A DNA stretch of 64,000 nt from Verrucomicrobiota bacterium (GTDB taxonomy: Bacteria; Verrucomicrobiota; Verrucomicrobiia; Limisphaerales; UBA9464): assembly GCA_947471985.1 (NCBI GenBank), contig CANIZL010000010.1, forward strand, positions 1 through 64,000, written 5' to 3'. Of the stretch, positions 35,538 through 44,902 are shown piece after piece. The position numbers and the translations under genes were made by a program. Below the pieces are notes generated by a model. It was not told the origin of the DNA. It made no database searches and saw nothing but the letters and a program-made list of their open reading frames with translations. The number at the start of each line of letters is the position of its first letter. The first letter of the stretch is position 1.

Positions 35538-36800
35538 ATGTTGTTTCCCCGCCCGCCTTCGCCGGTGTGTGCGCCCCGGGTGGTCATCACCGGAGCGGGC
35601 ATCGTCACGCCCCTCGGCGTGGGCTGGACCGTCAACGCCGAAGGATTCCGGACCGGCCGTCGCGCCATCGGGCCGGTTTCGGTTTTTTCCGCCGCCCGCC
35701 AGCGAACCCAACAGGCGGGCGAAGTTGTTCTGCCGACCACCCTACCCGCGACCGGCTTGGGGACCCGACAGGAACAGCGCCTGGATCGTGCGGCCCGACT
35801 CCTGTTGCTGGCGGCCGTGGAAGCCTGGCAGCAGGCGGGTTGGCACCACGACGACGGCGGGGGCTGGCGCTCACACCTGCCGTTGGTGCTCGGAACCACT
35901 TCGGCCGGGATGGGGCAGGGCGAGGACTTCTTCCGGCGCACGATTCGCGCGGGCGCATCGCGTCGCGGGCAGGCCACGCGCATCGGGCAGTATCAGGCGC
36001 CCCAACAGGCCCGGGATCTCATGCACGCCCTCGATTTCTCGGGGTCCGCCACCTTCATCGCCAACGCTTGCGCTTCCGGCGCGAATGCCGTGGGACACGC
36101 CTGCGAACTCATTCGCAGCGGCCGGTCCCAACGGGTGCTGGCGGGCGGGTACGATGCGCTCAGCGAACTCGTGTTCGCCGGTTTTGATTCGCTGCAGGCG
36201 CTCTCCCTGACCTCCTGCCGTCCGTTTGCCGCAAAGCGGGACGGATTGGCGCTGGGCGAAGGCGCCGCCGTTATGACCTTGGAATCACTGGAGTCCGCCC
36301 AGGCTCGCGGGGCCACCCTCCTGGGGGAGATCGTAGGGTACGGCGCCGCCACGGACGTACATCATCTGACCCAGCCGCATCCGCAGGGAGACGCGGCCCT
36401 GCTGACGATGAACGCGGCATGCCGACAGGCGGGCATCCAACCGGCAGACATTGGCTACTTGAACGCCCACGGCACCGGAACACCGCTCAATGACGGGGCG
36501 GAAGCACTGGCGATTAATCGGTGGGCCGGGGAACTTGCCGACCGCATCCCGGTAAGTTCCACCAAGGCGGGCATCGGGCATCTGCTCGGTGCGGCGGGGG
36601 CGGTGGAGACGGTGATTTGTCTGATGGCGCTGGGTGGCGCTTGGCTGCCGCCGGAATTGGAATTGGGCGAGGTCGATCCGGTCTGCCGTTTCCCGATCGT
36701 GCAGGCGCCGACCGACGCTGACTTCGAATACGCGTTGACCAACTCCTTTGGCTTCGGCGGGGCCAACGCCAGCCTGGTATTGCGGAGGTGGCCGACATGA
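35538..36800 (+). CDS. Beta-ketoacyl-ACP synthase (FabF-like)
   Basis: 420 residues. Condensing enzyme of the FabF/KSalpha type. The catalytic Cys178 is in NACASG, the two histidines are His311 (NAHGTGTPLND) and His348 (AGIGHLLGAAGAVE), with Lys343; the end has TNSFGFGGANAS. All residues for Claisen condensation with malonyl-ACP decarboxylation are present. The next gene is a ketosynthase-like partner starting in the overlapping ATGA, so the pair resembles the KSalpha/KSbeta (chain-length-factor) arrangement of type II polyketide or aryl-polyene systems. No acyl carrier protein, ketoreductase or phosphopantetheinyl transferase is in the window. Product unknown. Confidence 0.88.
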   Translation: MLFPRPPSPVCAPRVVITGAGIVTPLGVGWTVNAEGFRTGRRAIGPVSVFSAARQRTQQAGEVVLPTTLPATGLGTRQEQRLDRAARLLLLAAVEAWQQAGWHHDDGGGWRSHLPLVLGTTSAGMGQGEDFFRRTIRAGASRRGQATRIGQYQAPQQARDLMHALDFSGSATFIANACASGANAVGHACELIRSGRSQRVLAGGYDALSELVFAGFDSLQALSLTSCRPFAAKRDGLALGEGAAVMTLESLESAQARGATLLGEIVGYGAATDVHHLTQPHPQGDAALLTMNAACRQAGIQPADIGYLNAHGTGTPLNDGAEALAINRWAGELADRIPVSSTKAGIGHLLGAAGAVETVICLMALGGAWLPPELELGEVDPVCRFPIVQAPTDADFEYALTNSFGFGGANASLVLRRWPT

Positions 36801-37765
36801 ACCGGGTCTACGTGCACGGATGGGGCGCGGTTTCACCCGCCGGGTGGGGATGCGGATCGCTCGTCGACGCGCTAAACGCGGGCGTCGCCCTGACGACGAC
36901 TCCGACGGCGGGGCCGAATGGCGCGATGTTGCCCGGCCGTCGCGTGCCCACTCCGACACCCCGGCCGGCCTGGATGGCGCAGGCGCGGTTGCGTCGATCC
37001 AGCCTCATCAGCCAGTTCACCGTGGGGGCCGTTCTGGAAGCGTTGGCGCAGGCGGAGGCGGGGCCGGCGGGACCGATCGAGCGCGCACGGTTGGGAGTCG
37101 TGTTCAATGTGTTTGGTGGCAGCGTCATTTATTCGCGGCGCTTTTTTGAGGAAGTGCTGGTGAATCCGGCACAGGCCAGTCCGCTGCTGTTTCCGGAGAC
37201 GGTCTTCAATGCCCCGGCCTCCCACCTTGCCGCCGTACTCGGCAGTCGGGCCCCGAATCATACGCTGGTCAGCGATCAATCGGGTTTTCTTCAGGGTCTG
37301 TCCGTGGCCGCGGACTGGCTGGCGGACGGCAACCTGGAAGCGTGTGTCGTGGTGGGGGCGGAGGAGTGGGATTGGTCGGTGGCGGTGGCGGCGCGGTTGT
37401 TTGATCGGGCGTCCACGTTGGGCGAGGGCGCCGGGGCGCTGGTCCTGCGCCGGGCGCCGGGACCCGTGGAACTCCAGGGTCTCAGTGACCCCGTTCCTTA
37501 TGTTCGCGCCACGACCCGCCGGAGTGCTGCCGGAAAGGTCCGCGATCAACTGCAGCTCGCCTTTCCCACGGCTCGATTCCCTGAATTGCGGGCAACGGCC
37601 GTGCTCGGGGATGGCCTGGCGGCCACGGGCGCGTGGGAGTGTGCAGCGGCGGTGGCGGGCGTGGCCGCGGGTGGGAGCGCCCACCAGGGACCCTCGGCGC
37701 TCGTAATCACCGGCGCCACACTGCAGGCTCAGGGCGTTTGCTTTGCCCGATCGGGTCCGGCTTGA
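36797..37765 (+). CDS. Ketosynthase-like partner without active-site Cys (chain-length-factor type)
   Basis: 322 residues, thiolase fold by similarity to the N-terminal halves of ketosynthases: start NRVYVHGWGAVSP, middle RLGVVFNVFGG, then FPETVFNAPASH. At the nucleophile elbow the usual A-C-x-S-G is S-D-Q-S-G (159-163), so no thioester can form; the C-terminal histidines are not recognisable either. The GEGAGALVL motif (about 214-222) is retained. This looks like a chain-length-factor subunit paired with the preceding active KS. The start is the ATG of the ATGA overlap with the upstream stop. The product is shorter than KSbeta proteins of about 400 residues. Confidence 0.75.
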   Translation: MNRVYVHGWGAVSPAGWGCGSLVDALNAGVALTTTPTAGPNGAMLPGRRVPTPTPRPAWMAQARLRRSSLISQFTVGAVLEALAQAEAGPAGPIERARLGVVFNVFGGSVIYSRRFFEEVLVNPAQASPLLFPETVFNAPASHLAAVLGSRAPNHTLVSDQSGFLQGLSVAADWLADGNLEACVVVGAEEWDWSVAVAARLFDRASTLGEGAGALVLRRAPGPVELQGLSDPVPYVRATTRRSAAGKVRDQLQLAFPTARFPELRATAVLGDGLAATGAWECAAAVAGVAAGGSAHQGPSALVITGATLQAQGVCFARSGPA

Positions 37766-37838
37766 AAGACCGGCCTTCGGCGACCGGTGGCATCGCCTCA
37801 GGCGGTCATTCCCGACTGAACCCAACGAAGGAATCTGG

Positions 37839-38912
37839 TTACTCCGTGGGCTGCTCCCGCCCGGCTTTGAGATACACCTTGGTGCCGGCCTTGGTGCGAT
37901 GCCGGTTCTGGGCGTAGTCGTGCTCGCGTTGGCGCTGGGCGGTGGAATCCAATTCGGCTTGGAGTTTGCGGTAACTCTCGTAGCGATCCTTGGGCAGCTT
38001 TCCCGCTTCCACCGCCTCTTTTACGGCGCAGCCCGGCTCGGCTCCGTGCGTGCAGTCGCGAAACCGGCAGCGGCTGGCGAATTGCCGAAGTTCGGGAAAC
38101 GAGTCATCCAGGCCGGTGTCGGCGAGCCACAGATGAAACTCCCGCATGCCGGGGGTGTCGACCACCAGCGTGCCATTCGGCAGCGGGAGAATTTCACGGC
38201 GACTCGTGGTATGGCGGCCCTTGGAATCGTCTTCGCGCACGGGCACGGTGCCCTGCACGGCCTCCCCGTACAGACGGTTGACGAGACTGCTCTTGCCCAC
38301 GCCGCTGGTGCCGAGGAAGCACACGGTCTGGCGCGGCACCAGGAGCGCCCGCAGTTCCCCGAGGCCCTTGCCGGTCCGGGCGCTGGTGACGACCACTTCG
38401 GATTCGCCTGCCGTGCGGAGGGCCTCCACGGTGCGGGCCCGCACCGCGTCCCGGAGATCGCACTTGTTCAGCACCACCACCGGCCGCGCCCCCCCCTCGT
38501 GCACCATCACGAGAAAACGTTCAAGACGGCGGCAGTTGAAGGTTTGATCCAGGGCCTGGACGATGAAGACCACGTCCACGTTGGCGGCGACCAACTGGGA
38601 TTCCGCCGCGCGGCCGGTGCTTTGCCGGACCACCCGGGTGCGTCGGGGCAGAACCGCATGAATGATCGCCTTGGCTTCACCGAGTTGAGGTTTGACCGCG
38701 ACCCAATCCCCCACCTTCGGGAGGTCGGCATTGGAGCGTTTCGTGTGGTGCAGCTTGCCGGCAATGCTCGCGGGTTGTTCGCCGGTTTCGGCGACGACGA
38801 TGTAGGCGTGCTTGTCTTCGTTCACCACGCGGGCGGCGCTATATCCGCGGGCGGCGTGTCCGGCAAACGCCTCCGCCCACCCTGCATCCCAACCCAACGC
38901 CATTAGATCCAT
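37839..38912 (-). CDS. rsgA: Small ribosomal subunit biogenesis GTPase RsgA
   Basis: 357 residues. Circularly permuted GTPase that checks the 30S decoding site. N-terminal OB-like domain (about 25-95), then G4 NKCD (149-152), G1 GTSGVGKSS (201-209) and G3 DTPG (252-255) in the permuted order, and a zinc knuckle Cys282, Cys287, His289, Cys295. The C-terminal tail is Lys/Arg-rich. It is convergent with the ketosynthase partner (73 bp between stops) and is the last gene of a long minus-strand run. An alternative start three codons later is possible. Confidence 0.95.
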   Translation of the reverse strand: MDLMALGWDAGWAEAFAGHAARGYSAARVVNEDKHAYIVVAETGEQPASIAGKLHHTKRSNADLPKVGDWVAVKPQLGEAKAIIHAVLPRRTRVVRQSTGRAAESQLVAANVDVVFIVQALDQTFNCRRLERFLVMVHEGGARPVVVLNKCDLRDAVRARTVEALRTAGESEVVVTSARTGKGLGELRALLVPRQTVCFLGTSGVGKSSLVNRLYGEAVQGTVPVREDDSKGRHTTSRREILPLPNGTLVVDTPGMREFHLWLADTGLDDSFPELRQFASRCRFRDCTHGAEPGCAVKEAVEAGKLPKDRYESYRKLQAELDSTAQRQREHDYAQNRHRTKAGTKVYLKAGREQPTE

Positions 38913-38992
38913 CGGTGGGAGCGTATCGCAAGGGCCACGACAAACCCAGATTCTTCCGAAAGGAAAGTCACCGCGCCCAACACGAAGCCAGC

Positions 38993-40336
38993 CTAGGCAT
39001 CAATCGCCGCGTACTCCGGCAGGGTTTCGCGAAGGATTTCCCGGATCATCCGCCGTTCGGCCGGGCGCAGGTAGGTGTAACGTGCATCATCCTCCAACGA
39101 GCAGAGGATCCCTTTGAGGCGCCGGTAAAAGGCTTCCTTCAACGGCGGGGGGAGGGCGGCGAAAGAGCGGCTGTAGATCAGGGGACTGCAGCGATAGCGA
39201 TACAACTGAGTCTGCAGATCCAGCTGGCGGAGACTGAGTCCCTGACGACTTTTCGGGCCCGCGGCTTCGTAGGAACGACGAAACGCACCATTTCCCTGCA
39301 CCCCGCCGGCGGGCAGCGGGGCTTCTTCCTGCAACAGCAGTACATCGAGGAGATCCTGGGCCGTCGAAGCCACCGCGCGCCGGGTGCTGTCGTAAACCGG
39401 CTCGGACGTCACCTTCTCGCCCAACCCGCGCTGCACGCCCTGCTGATAGTGCAGCATGCGGCGGACATGATGTCCGGCGCGGGTGATCGCATTGTGCACC
39501 GCCAACTGGTGCTCAAAAACCAGCAGCGCCACGATGTCGCTGCCCGGAGCCAGGTAGCCGGTCAGGTCCACCATCGAGGTCAGATTGGTGACGTTGGCGC
39601 CCCGGAGACGCTCCTCCGCGGATACATCGCGGCCGTCCGCGGGAACGATGTTGCCCCGGTGGCGCGCGTCCCCATGAAGACCCGTCACATACCAACCTCC
39701 CCAGCGATCGGCAAAGGGTGTGGTGAAATCCACCAGGCGCCCGCCCAGTGTGCCGGTGGGCCGGCCCTCGGAATCGACAATCACCGACCGGGCGAACACC
39801 GACGGGATATCCCGCACAAAGGTCCCGTGGCACCGGAGACAATCGGAATCCCGCCGGAAACGGTCGGCATGGGATATTTTGGCCGTCTCGGCAATCCGGG
39901 GATCGAACGCATAAAACGTGGGCCCCAATTGGGGATCGATGGGCGACAACTCGGCCAGGCCGCCGGGCACCCAGCCCACGTAGATATCGTCGTTAAAATA
40001 CAAGGCCCGGGGATGCTCCGGACGGATGCGGTCGTTTTGAAAGCTGGTCTGCGAGAACACGAGGATCTGGCTGGCTTCGGAAACCTGAAATTCCCGCAGC
40101 AACCACTGGACCCGTTCGCGATCGGTGGTGGCGGGATATTTCGCGGTGCCGGCCGCCAAACGGCCCACCAGATCGGCCACGGCGTCGTGCGGATTGGCCG
40201 CCGAATACTCGATCGGCGGCCGCTCAAATTCATCGGTGCCCTGCGCGTCGGCCCGGCCCATAAGCAATACCCAGCCCAGCAGCGGGCCAAGCTTCCCATG
40301 AAGCCATCGCGAGAATCCGTGGTTCAGACCCGTCAT
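38993..40336 (-). CDS. Exported mono-heme protein of unknown function
   Basis: 447 residues with a signal peptide (about 1-32). A single heme c motif CLRCH is at 166-170, preceded by conserved-looking blocks such as ALYFNDDIYVGW, ELSPIDPQLG and FYAFDP, and followed by TTPFADRWGGWYVTG and a Gly/Asp-rich stretch. The rest is largely helical. The layout suggests a planctomycete/verrucomicrobia-specific cytochrome family known mostly as hypothetical proteins; this is from memory of the pattern and not checked. Probable periplasmic electron transfer. The start was chosen at MTGLNHG to begin the signal peptide; the upstream frame is poor. Precedes rsgA with an 80-bp gap. Confidence 0.75.
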   Translation of the reverse strand: MTGLNHGFSRWLHGKLGPLLGWVLLMGRADAQGTDEFERPPIEYSAANPHDAVADLVGRLAAGTAKYPATTDRERVQWLLREFQVSEASQILVFSQTSFQNDRIRPEHPRALYFNDDIYVGWVPGGLAELSPIDPQLGPTFYAFDPRIAETAKISHADRFRRDSDCLRCHGTFVRDIPSVFARSVIVDSEGRPTGTLGGRLVDFTTPFADRWGGWYVTGLHGDARHRGNIVPADGRDVSAEERLRGANVTNLTSMVDLTGYLAPGSDIVALLVFEHQLAVHNAITRAGHHVRRMLHYQQGVQRGLGEKVTSEPVYDSTRRAVASTAQDLLDVLLLQEEAPLPAGGVQGNGAFRRSYEAAGPKSRQGLSLRQLDLQTQLYRYRCSPLIYSRSFAALPPPLKEAFYRRLKGILCSLEDDARYTYLRPAERRMIREILRETLPEYAAIDA

Positions 40337-40519
40337 CTTTTGATCGATAAACGCCAGCCGAAGGCCATCCCACCAAAATCCACCCAGATCCTCCCTGCGA
40401 CGGTGACCCAGGGTGGATAAGGAGTTCACTTATCAAACCTCGGCGCGGCCGGAGCAGCTGCCGGGCACCCCGCCCACGCCGCTGCGCGTGTGGGCAGGGG
40501 AGACGCCGATGACCGATGC

Positions 40520-42364
40520 CTACTTCGGGGTGGGCGAGAAGGTGCGGAAGTGCATGCCCTGGGCATCCACCAGACCGGCACTGACGGAGATGCCGAAGTA
40601 TTTCCGCACGGTGTCGAATTCCGGCAGCAGCTTGAAATCGAAGAGGCTGGCGAAATCGCCCTGTCCCATGCCGGATTTCGCCAAGCCGTCGTTGCGCAAC
40701 ATGCCCCAGGTACTGCGCATGGTTTCGCGCTGATTTTCGAAAACAAACAGACCCGTGCCCAGTCCCCCGACCTTTTCCGCCGCCGCGGTCAATTCGGTAT
40801 TCCCCTTGAGCGATTTCCCGGAACCTTCGGCGCTGCGGATGTACTCCTCCACCATGGCCGGTTGCCGACTAAAGGCGACATAGCCACCGCTGCCGACGTA
40901 TTCCAGTTTGGAGTCGGGTTTGCCCGGCATCGGCAGGGGCAGGCTCTGGATCTTTTTCCCGGCCACTTCCCGTTCCTTGCCGGCCGCACCCCCGGGCGCG
41001 AGACCCGTCAGCGCCTTGATGCCACCGATCAAATCCTCCGTGCCCGGGGACGACAACAGAGTCAACGTCGGGGCATTCTGCAGGTCCTCCACCTTGGTTC
41101 CCGTGGCGGGGCGCTGGTACATGATCAGGTCGTCACCCAGATTGTTAAACAGGGATTTCCGCAGATCGAAATTGGGATCCTTGTCCTTGCCGGCGGCACC
41201 GACGACCATGTTGAACATTCCGCCCATTTGGGGTGACAACGCCTGCAGGGATTCCTCCAGGGTGCCGACAAATTTGCGCCAATCAATGCGCACGCGGAGG
41301 AACTGCGTCACGTCCGCCGGAACAAAAGGCGTCGGGGCGGAATCCTTGGGGGCAAAGCTGAGCATCTTGAACAGCCCCCGGCGCTCCGCCTCGGGAATGT
41401 TCAGGCTAAACTCGCCCCGGGTGCCTTCGGCTTCCGTCCGGGCGGAAAACGTTATGGTCCGCAGACCGCTGAGGCCGATGGCCTTGAAGGCGCCCTGGGC
41501 ATCGGTGCCGGCGTTCTCGAACATTTCATTGTCCGACAGGGCCTTGGTCAATCCGGTGCTCAAGGGCGTCCAGTGCACCCAGCCGTACATCTGCGCGTCG
41601 CGCAGGCGCGGTTCACTGCTGGCAAAGGCCGCTTCGTCGCCCAGGATCGGGATCGTGCCCCCGGCAATCCGCGCCACCAGCTTCTCCAACGGCACCGCGG
41701 AATTGGCGATCAATAGGGCCGACTCCACCTGACCGAAAACGTAGGTCTGCTTCGTCGGCTTGGCCGAGGCCGCCTCATCGTCATCTTCGTCCTCCTTCTT
41801 GTCACCGGGCTTCGCCGGAGTTGGCGCCTTGGGCTCGATCACCACCGTGGTGAAATCCACATCGCGAATTTTCTCCGTCTTCGGATTCCGCCCGGCCTCA
41901 GTGAGCTTCTTGCGAACCTCCTCCAGGCGCGCCTTGAGTTCCGGCGCCTTGTCCTTGGCGTCCAGAATCAGGACCACATGGGGTTCCTTGGTCTTATCGG
42001 TACCGTCCCAGCCGTCGGCGATCACGGCCAAAGTCAGCTGCCCTTGCAGCAACGGCAGATAATCGGCGGCCTTGACCCCGAGATCCTTTTCGAAGCGGCC
42101 CAGGATCTTTTCCTGGAACTGCGCCGCAAAGTGATCCCGAAACGGCTTGATCGCCGGATCCGCCCAAAGCTTGCCGACCGTACTGCCGGCGGTCTGGGTG
42201 GTGCTCGCCGTCCAATCCGGCACGGTGACCACGGCCAGCGTATCCTTCGGAAGCAACTTGGGAGCGGGTGGAATCGCCGCCCCAACCGACAGCGCGGTCA
42301 AAAGGATGGCGGACCAGAGGCCGGTGCGGCGGAGAGTGGGCAGGGAAGGAACGCGTCGCTTCAT
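40520..42364 (-). CDS. Large exported protein of unknown function
   Basis: 614 residues with an N-terminal signal peptide (about 1-31). The mature part starts with PKLLPKDTLAVVTVPDW, a pattern seen in exported proteins built of a repeated alpha/beta domain (as in DUF3352-type families). A second equivalent segment begins near SAIPLEK-like sequence and AQMYGWVHWTPL. Near residues 200-240 there is a Lys/Asp/Glu-rich loop (KKEDEDDDEAA). No catalytic residues or cysteines stand out. The ATG at MKRRVPS gives the proper signal peptide. Next to the heme protein gene on the same strand with 183 bp between. Confidence 0.72.
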   Translation of the reverse strand: MKRRVPSLPTLRRTGLWSAILLTALSVGAAIPPAPKLLPKDTLAVVTVPDWTASTTQTAGSTVGKLWADPAIKPFRDHFAAQFQEKILGRFEKDLGVKAADYLPLLQGQLTLAVIADGWDGTDKTKEPHVVLILDAKDKAPELKARLEEVRKKLTEAGRNPKTEKIRDVDFTTVVIEPKAPTPAKPGDKKEDEDDDEAASAKPTKQTYVFGQVESALLIANSAVPLEKLVARIAGGTIPILGDEAAFASSEPRLRDAQMYGWVHWTPLSTGLTKALSDNEMFENAGTDAQGAFKAIGLSGLRTITFSARTEAEGTRGEFSLNIPEAERRGLFKMLSFAPKDSAPTPFVPADVTQFLRVRIDWRKFVGTLEESLQALSPQMGGMFNMVVGAAGKDKDPNFDLRKSLFNNLGDDLIMYQRPATGTKVEDLQNAPTLTLLSSPGTEDLIGGIKALTGLAPGGAAGKEREVAGKKIQSLPLPMPGKPDSKLEYVGSGGYVAFSRQPAMVEEYIRSAEGSGKSLKGNTELTAAAEKVGGLGTGLFVFENQRETMRSTWGMLRNDGLAKSGMGQGDFASLFDFKLLPEFDTVRKYFGISVSAGLVDAQGMHFRTFSPTPK

Positions 42365-42511
42365 GATCAATGTTGCTCGGATGGTGACACCAATTGTGTT
42401 GTCTGCACGGATAGGACCCTGAATCGGTGATTTTGTTTCCCGATTTCGCGGTAAGAGAGGCGTGGGCCCCACCCTCAGGCAAACGTAAGCGCGGCCGGGG
42501 CCGCCGCCCGC

Positions 42512-42820
42512 TTAGACCGCCGTCGCCACCTGACGCAACCAGGGCCAGGTGTAGAGACCGGAGTTATGGCCGTCGGCCCATTGGGGCTGGAGGGCGTAAC
42601 CGCCCACCGCCACCCAGCGCACCAATTGAAAGGACTGCGCGGTATACGGGCGGGTCGGCGGCTTGTAGGTCGTCCCGAAGATGTCCTTTTCCCCCATGCA
42701 CGCCGCACAGGGGCAGAATCGCCGCAGAGTTTCGTAGCTGACGAAATTCTCCGAGCCATCCGACCACTTGATCGCGAGTTCCGTGGGGAAGGGCGTGAGA
42801 TCGACGGGGGAAAGGTCCAT
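42512..42820 (-). CDS. DUF971 protein (gamma-butyrobetaine hydroxylase-like N-terminal domain)
   Basis: 102 residues forming one domain: LAIKWSDGSENFVSYETLR, the cysteines in FCPCAAC, then LVRWVAVGGYALQPQWADGH and the end LYTWPWLR. This is the DUF971 fold, which binds a metal through spaced cysteine/histidine residues and is found alone in bacteria and at the N-terminus of carnitine-pathway dioxygenases; some free-standing members are linked to Fe-S cluster handling. It begins 4 bp after the MFS gene, so they are cotranscribed. Confidence 0.88.
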   Translation of the reverse strand: MDLSPVDLTPFPTELAIKWSDGSENFVSYETLRRFCPCAACMGEKDIFGTTYKPPTRPYTAQSFQLVRWVAVGGYALQPQWADGHNSGLYTWPWLRQVATAV

Positions 42821-42824
42821 GAAA

Positions 42825-44024
42825 TCAGGTGGGAAGAGGGGCCACGGCCGGGCGTTTCAGCCGGATCATTGCTGCCCCGCCCGCGACGGCCGCCATGATC
42901 GCGCAGAAGATGAACGGAGCCGTCAGCCGCCAGTGATACAAGGAAGTCGCAATCACCGGACCGACGATACGCGCCAGCGTGCCCGCATTCTGCACCACGC
43001 CCATGGTGGCACCCTGCTCGTCCGCGGGGCTGTGCCGGGAAACCAGCCCCATGGTGGGCGGCCGGTTCAGACCGGATCCGCCGGAGAACAACGCCAGCGA
43101 TCCCAGCATGAGTCCCAATTGCCGCGAAAAGGGCAGCGAAATCAGGGCCACGGCGGCGATGAAGAGGCTGATCCAGACCAGATTCTCGTCCCCGAAATAC
43201 TTTACCAACGGCCGCACCGCCGCGCCTTGAATCAAGGCACCCGTCAGACCGCAGTAGGCAAACAGGTAGGAGATGTGTTCCTCGTCGAAGTGGAAAAGAT
43301 CGTTCAACAACAGCGGCAGAACGCTTTCGAAACAACAGAAACTCAGTGTGGCGACGAAATACAGTCCGACCAGAAATCCCACCACCGGTCGCGCCAGGGT
43401 GCGTTGAATCAAATCCCAGCGGGCGCGGCGGGGGGCTTCGGTGGCCGCCTGGGCCTTGCGGGTCTCCGGCAGGATCTGGTAGGCCAGAATCAGATTAAAA
43501 AGACAGAGCCCCGCCGCCACCATGCCGGGGCCGGCCAACCCGAGGTGTTTGAAGGCGAGGCCACCGATCACGGGTCCAAAAACGAACCCCAATCCAAAGG
43601 CCATGCCGATCAACCCCATGCCCCGCGAGCGCTTTTCCGGAGTGGTGACGTCCGCGATGGCCGCCGACGCCACACTGAGATTGGCGCCACAAATCCCCGC
43701 AAACAGGCGTGAGCCCAACAGGATGGCCAGCCCCAAGGAACCCTCAAAACGGGCCGAAAGAGCGAACAGGAGATAGGAGCCGACCGCCCCGGCCGTGCTG
43801 ACCAGCAGCACCGGACGGCGACCGATCCGATCCGACAGCGCCCCCCACCACGGAGCGAAGAGCAGCTGCATCAGCGAATACGAGCCCATCACCGCACCGA
43901 TCCGCCACCCTTCCGCACCATAGCGCGCGGCATACTTCGGAAGCAGCGGCAGGCAGATGCCGAACCCGATCAGATCAATGAAGACCGTGAGAAAAATAAC
44001 CAGCAACGGCGAACGAGCCTTCAT
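42825..44024 (-). CDS. MFS transporter (TetA-like drug/H+ antiporter group)
   Basis: 399 residues with twelve hydrophobic helices. The DHA1 features are clear: helix 1 FLTVFIDLIGFGICLPLLP, the motif A loop GALSDRIGRRPVLL between helices 2 and 3, and the helix 5 motif GFVFGPVIGGL. Exports a small molecule with proton exchange in the inner membrane; the substrate cannot be assigned, and no TetR-type regulator is next to it. It is the first of two tightly spaced genes with DUF971. Confidence 0.9.
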   Translation of the reverse strand: MKARSPLLVIFLTVFIDLIGFGICLPLLPKYAARYGAEGWRIGAVMGSYSLMQLLFAPWWGALSDRIGRRPVLLVSTAGAVGSYLLFALSARFEGSLGLAILLGSRLFAGICGANLSVASAAIADVTTPEKRSRGMGLIGMAFGLGFVFGPVIGGLAFKHLGLAGPGMVAAGLCLFNLILAYQILPETRKAQAATEAPRRARWDLIQRTLARPVVGFLVGLYFVATLSFCCFESVLPLLLNDLFHFDEEHISYLFAYCGLTGALIQGAAVRPLVKYFGDENLVWISLFIAAVALISLPFSRQLGLMLGSLALFSGGSGLNRPPTMGLVSRHSPADEQGATMGVVQNAGTLARIVGPVIATSLYHWRLTAPFIFCAIMAAVAGGAAMIRLKRPAVAPLPT

Positions 44025-44097
44025 GGATCAAGTGGCTTGGCGGCGGAAAAATAAGAGGGTCGGCCGGTGCCGCTGCCTCCCCGAACGGGCGATGCGC

Positions 44098-44817
44098 TTA
44101 GGCGAGGCCAGCGTAGACGTGGCTGACGTCGTCGTGATCGTCGAGGGAGTGGAGAAAATCCAGAACCTCGGTGCGCGCGGCGCCTTCGAGATGGGTGGGA
44201 TTCTTGGCCACCCAGCGCATTTCACTCGCGGTCACGTTCCAGCCCGCGCCCTTCAGCCATTTACTGACGGTGCTCAGGTCCTTCATCTCGGTCAGAAACC
44301 GCGCCCCGACACCCTCTTCGGTTTCGCCCTCGAGGGGTTCAACATTTTGCGCTCCGGCCTCGATCGCGTCCCCTTCGGAATCCCGCTTCTTGTCCGGGTG
44401 CGTGGCTTCCACCACACCCCAACGATCAAAGAAAAAGCCCATCGAACCGGGCTGTCCGAGCGCGCCGCCCTTGCCAAACAGATGCCGCATGTCGGGCGCG
44501 GTACGATTGCGATTGTCGGTCTGGCATTCCACGATCACCGGCACCTTGTGGGGCGCGAAGCCCTCGTAAGTGACCAGCTCGATGGTCATGGCCTCGTCGA
44601 GTTGGCCACTGCCTTTCTTGACGGCCCGCTCGATCGTGTCGCGGGTCACACTGGCCTTGCGGGCCTTCTCGACGGCCACGGCCAGTCGAGGGTTGGAGTC
44701 CGGTTCCGCGCCGCCCAGTTTGGCAGCGACCATGATTTCGCGGACCAATTTTCCCACCACCTGGCCCTTTTTGTGGGCAGCGGCTTCGCGTCCGGCCTGT
44801 TTCCATTGAGCACCCAT
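44098..44817 (-). CDS. YebC/PmpR family translation/transcription factor
   Basis: 239 residues. Three-domain YebC protein: N-terminal lysine-rich helices (SH/KW-like MGAQWKQAGREAAAHKKG, KLVREIMVAAKLGG, NPRLAVAVEKARKASV, DTIERAVKKG), then a central and C-terminal alpha/beta domain (YEGFAP...VPVIVECQTDNRNRT, PGSMGFFFDRWG, FLHSLDDHDDVSHVYAG). The family helps ribosomes through polyproline or acts as a regulator. I used the ATG at MGAQWK, since the typical protein begins with a similar MAGHSKW; the frame is open for 13 more codons. In an apparent series with the FGE-fold gene upstream (85 bp). Confidence 0.88.
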   Translation of the reverse strand: MGAQWKQAGREAAAHKKGQVVGKLVREIMVAAKLGGAEPDSNPRLAVAVEKARKASVTRDTIERAVKKGSGQLDEAMTIELVTYEGFAPHKVPVIVECQTDNRNRTAPDMRHLFGKGGALGQPGSMGFFFDRWGVVEATHPDKKRDSEGDAIEAGAQNVEPLEGETEEGVGARFLTEMKDLSTVSKWLKGAGWNVTASEMRWVAKNPTHLEGAARTEVLDFLHSLDDHDDVSHVYAGLA

Positions 44818-44902
44818 GAGGGAACCAGTATGAACGAAGATCTTGGCGGCTTCCAAGGGTTCGACGACGAAAGCGTCGCCTCGGGGCCGACGCCGGAGTC
44901 CG

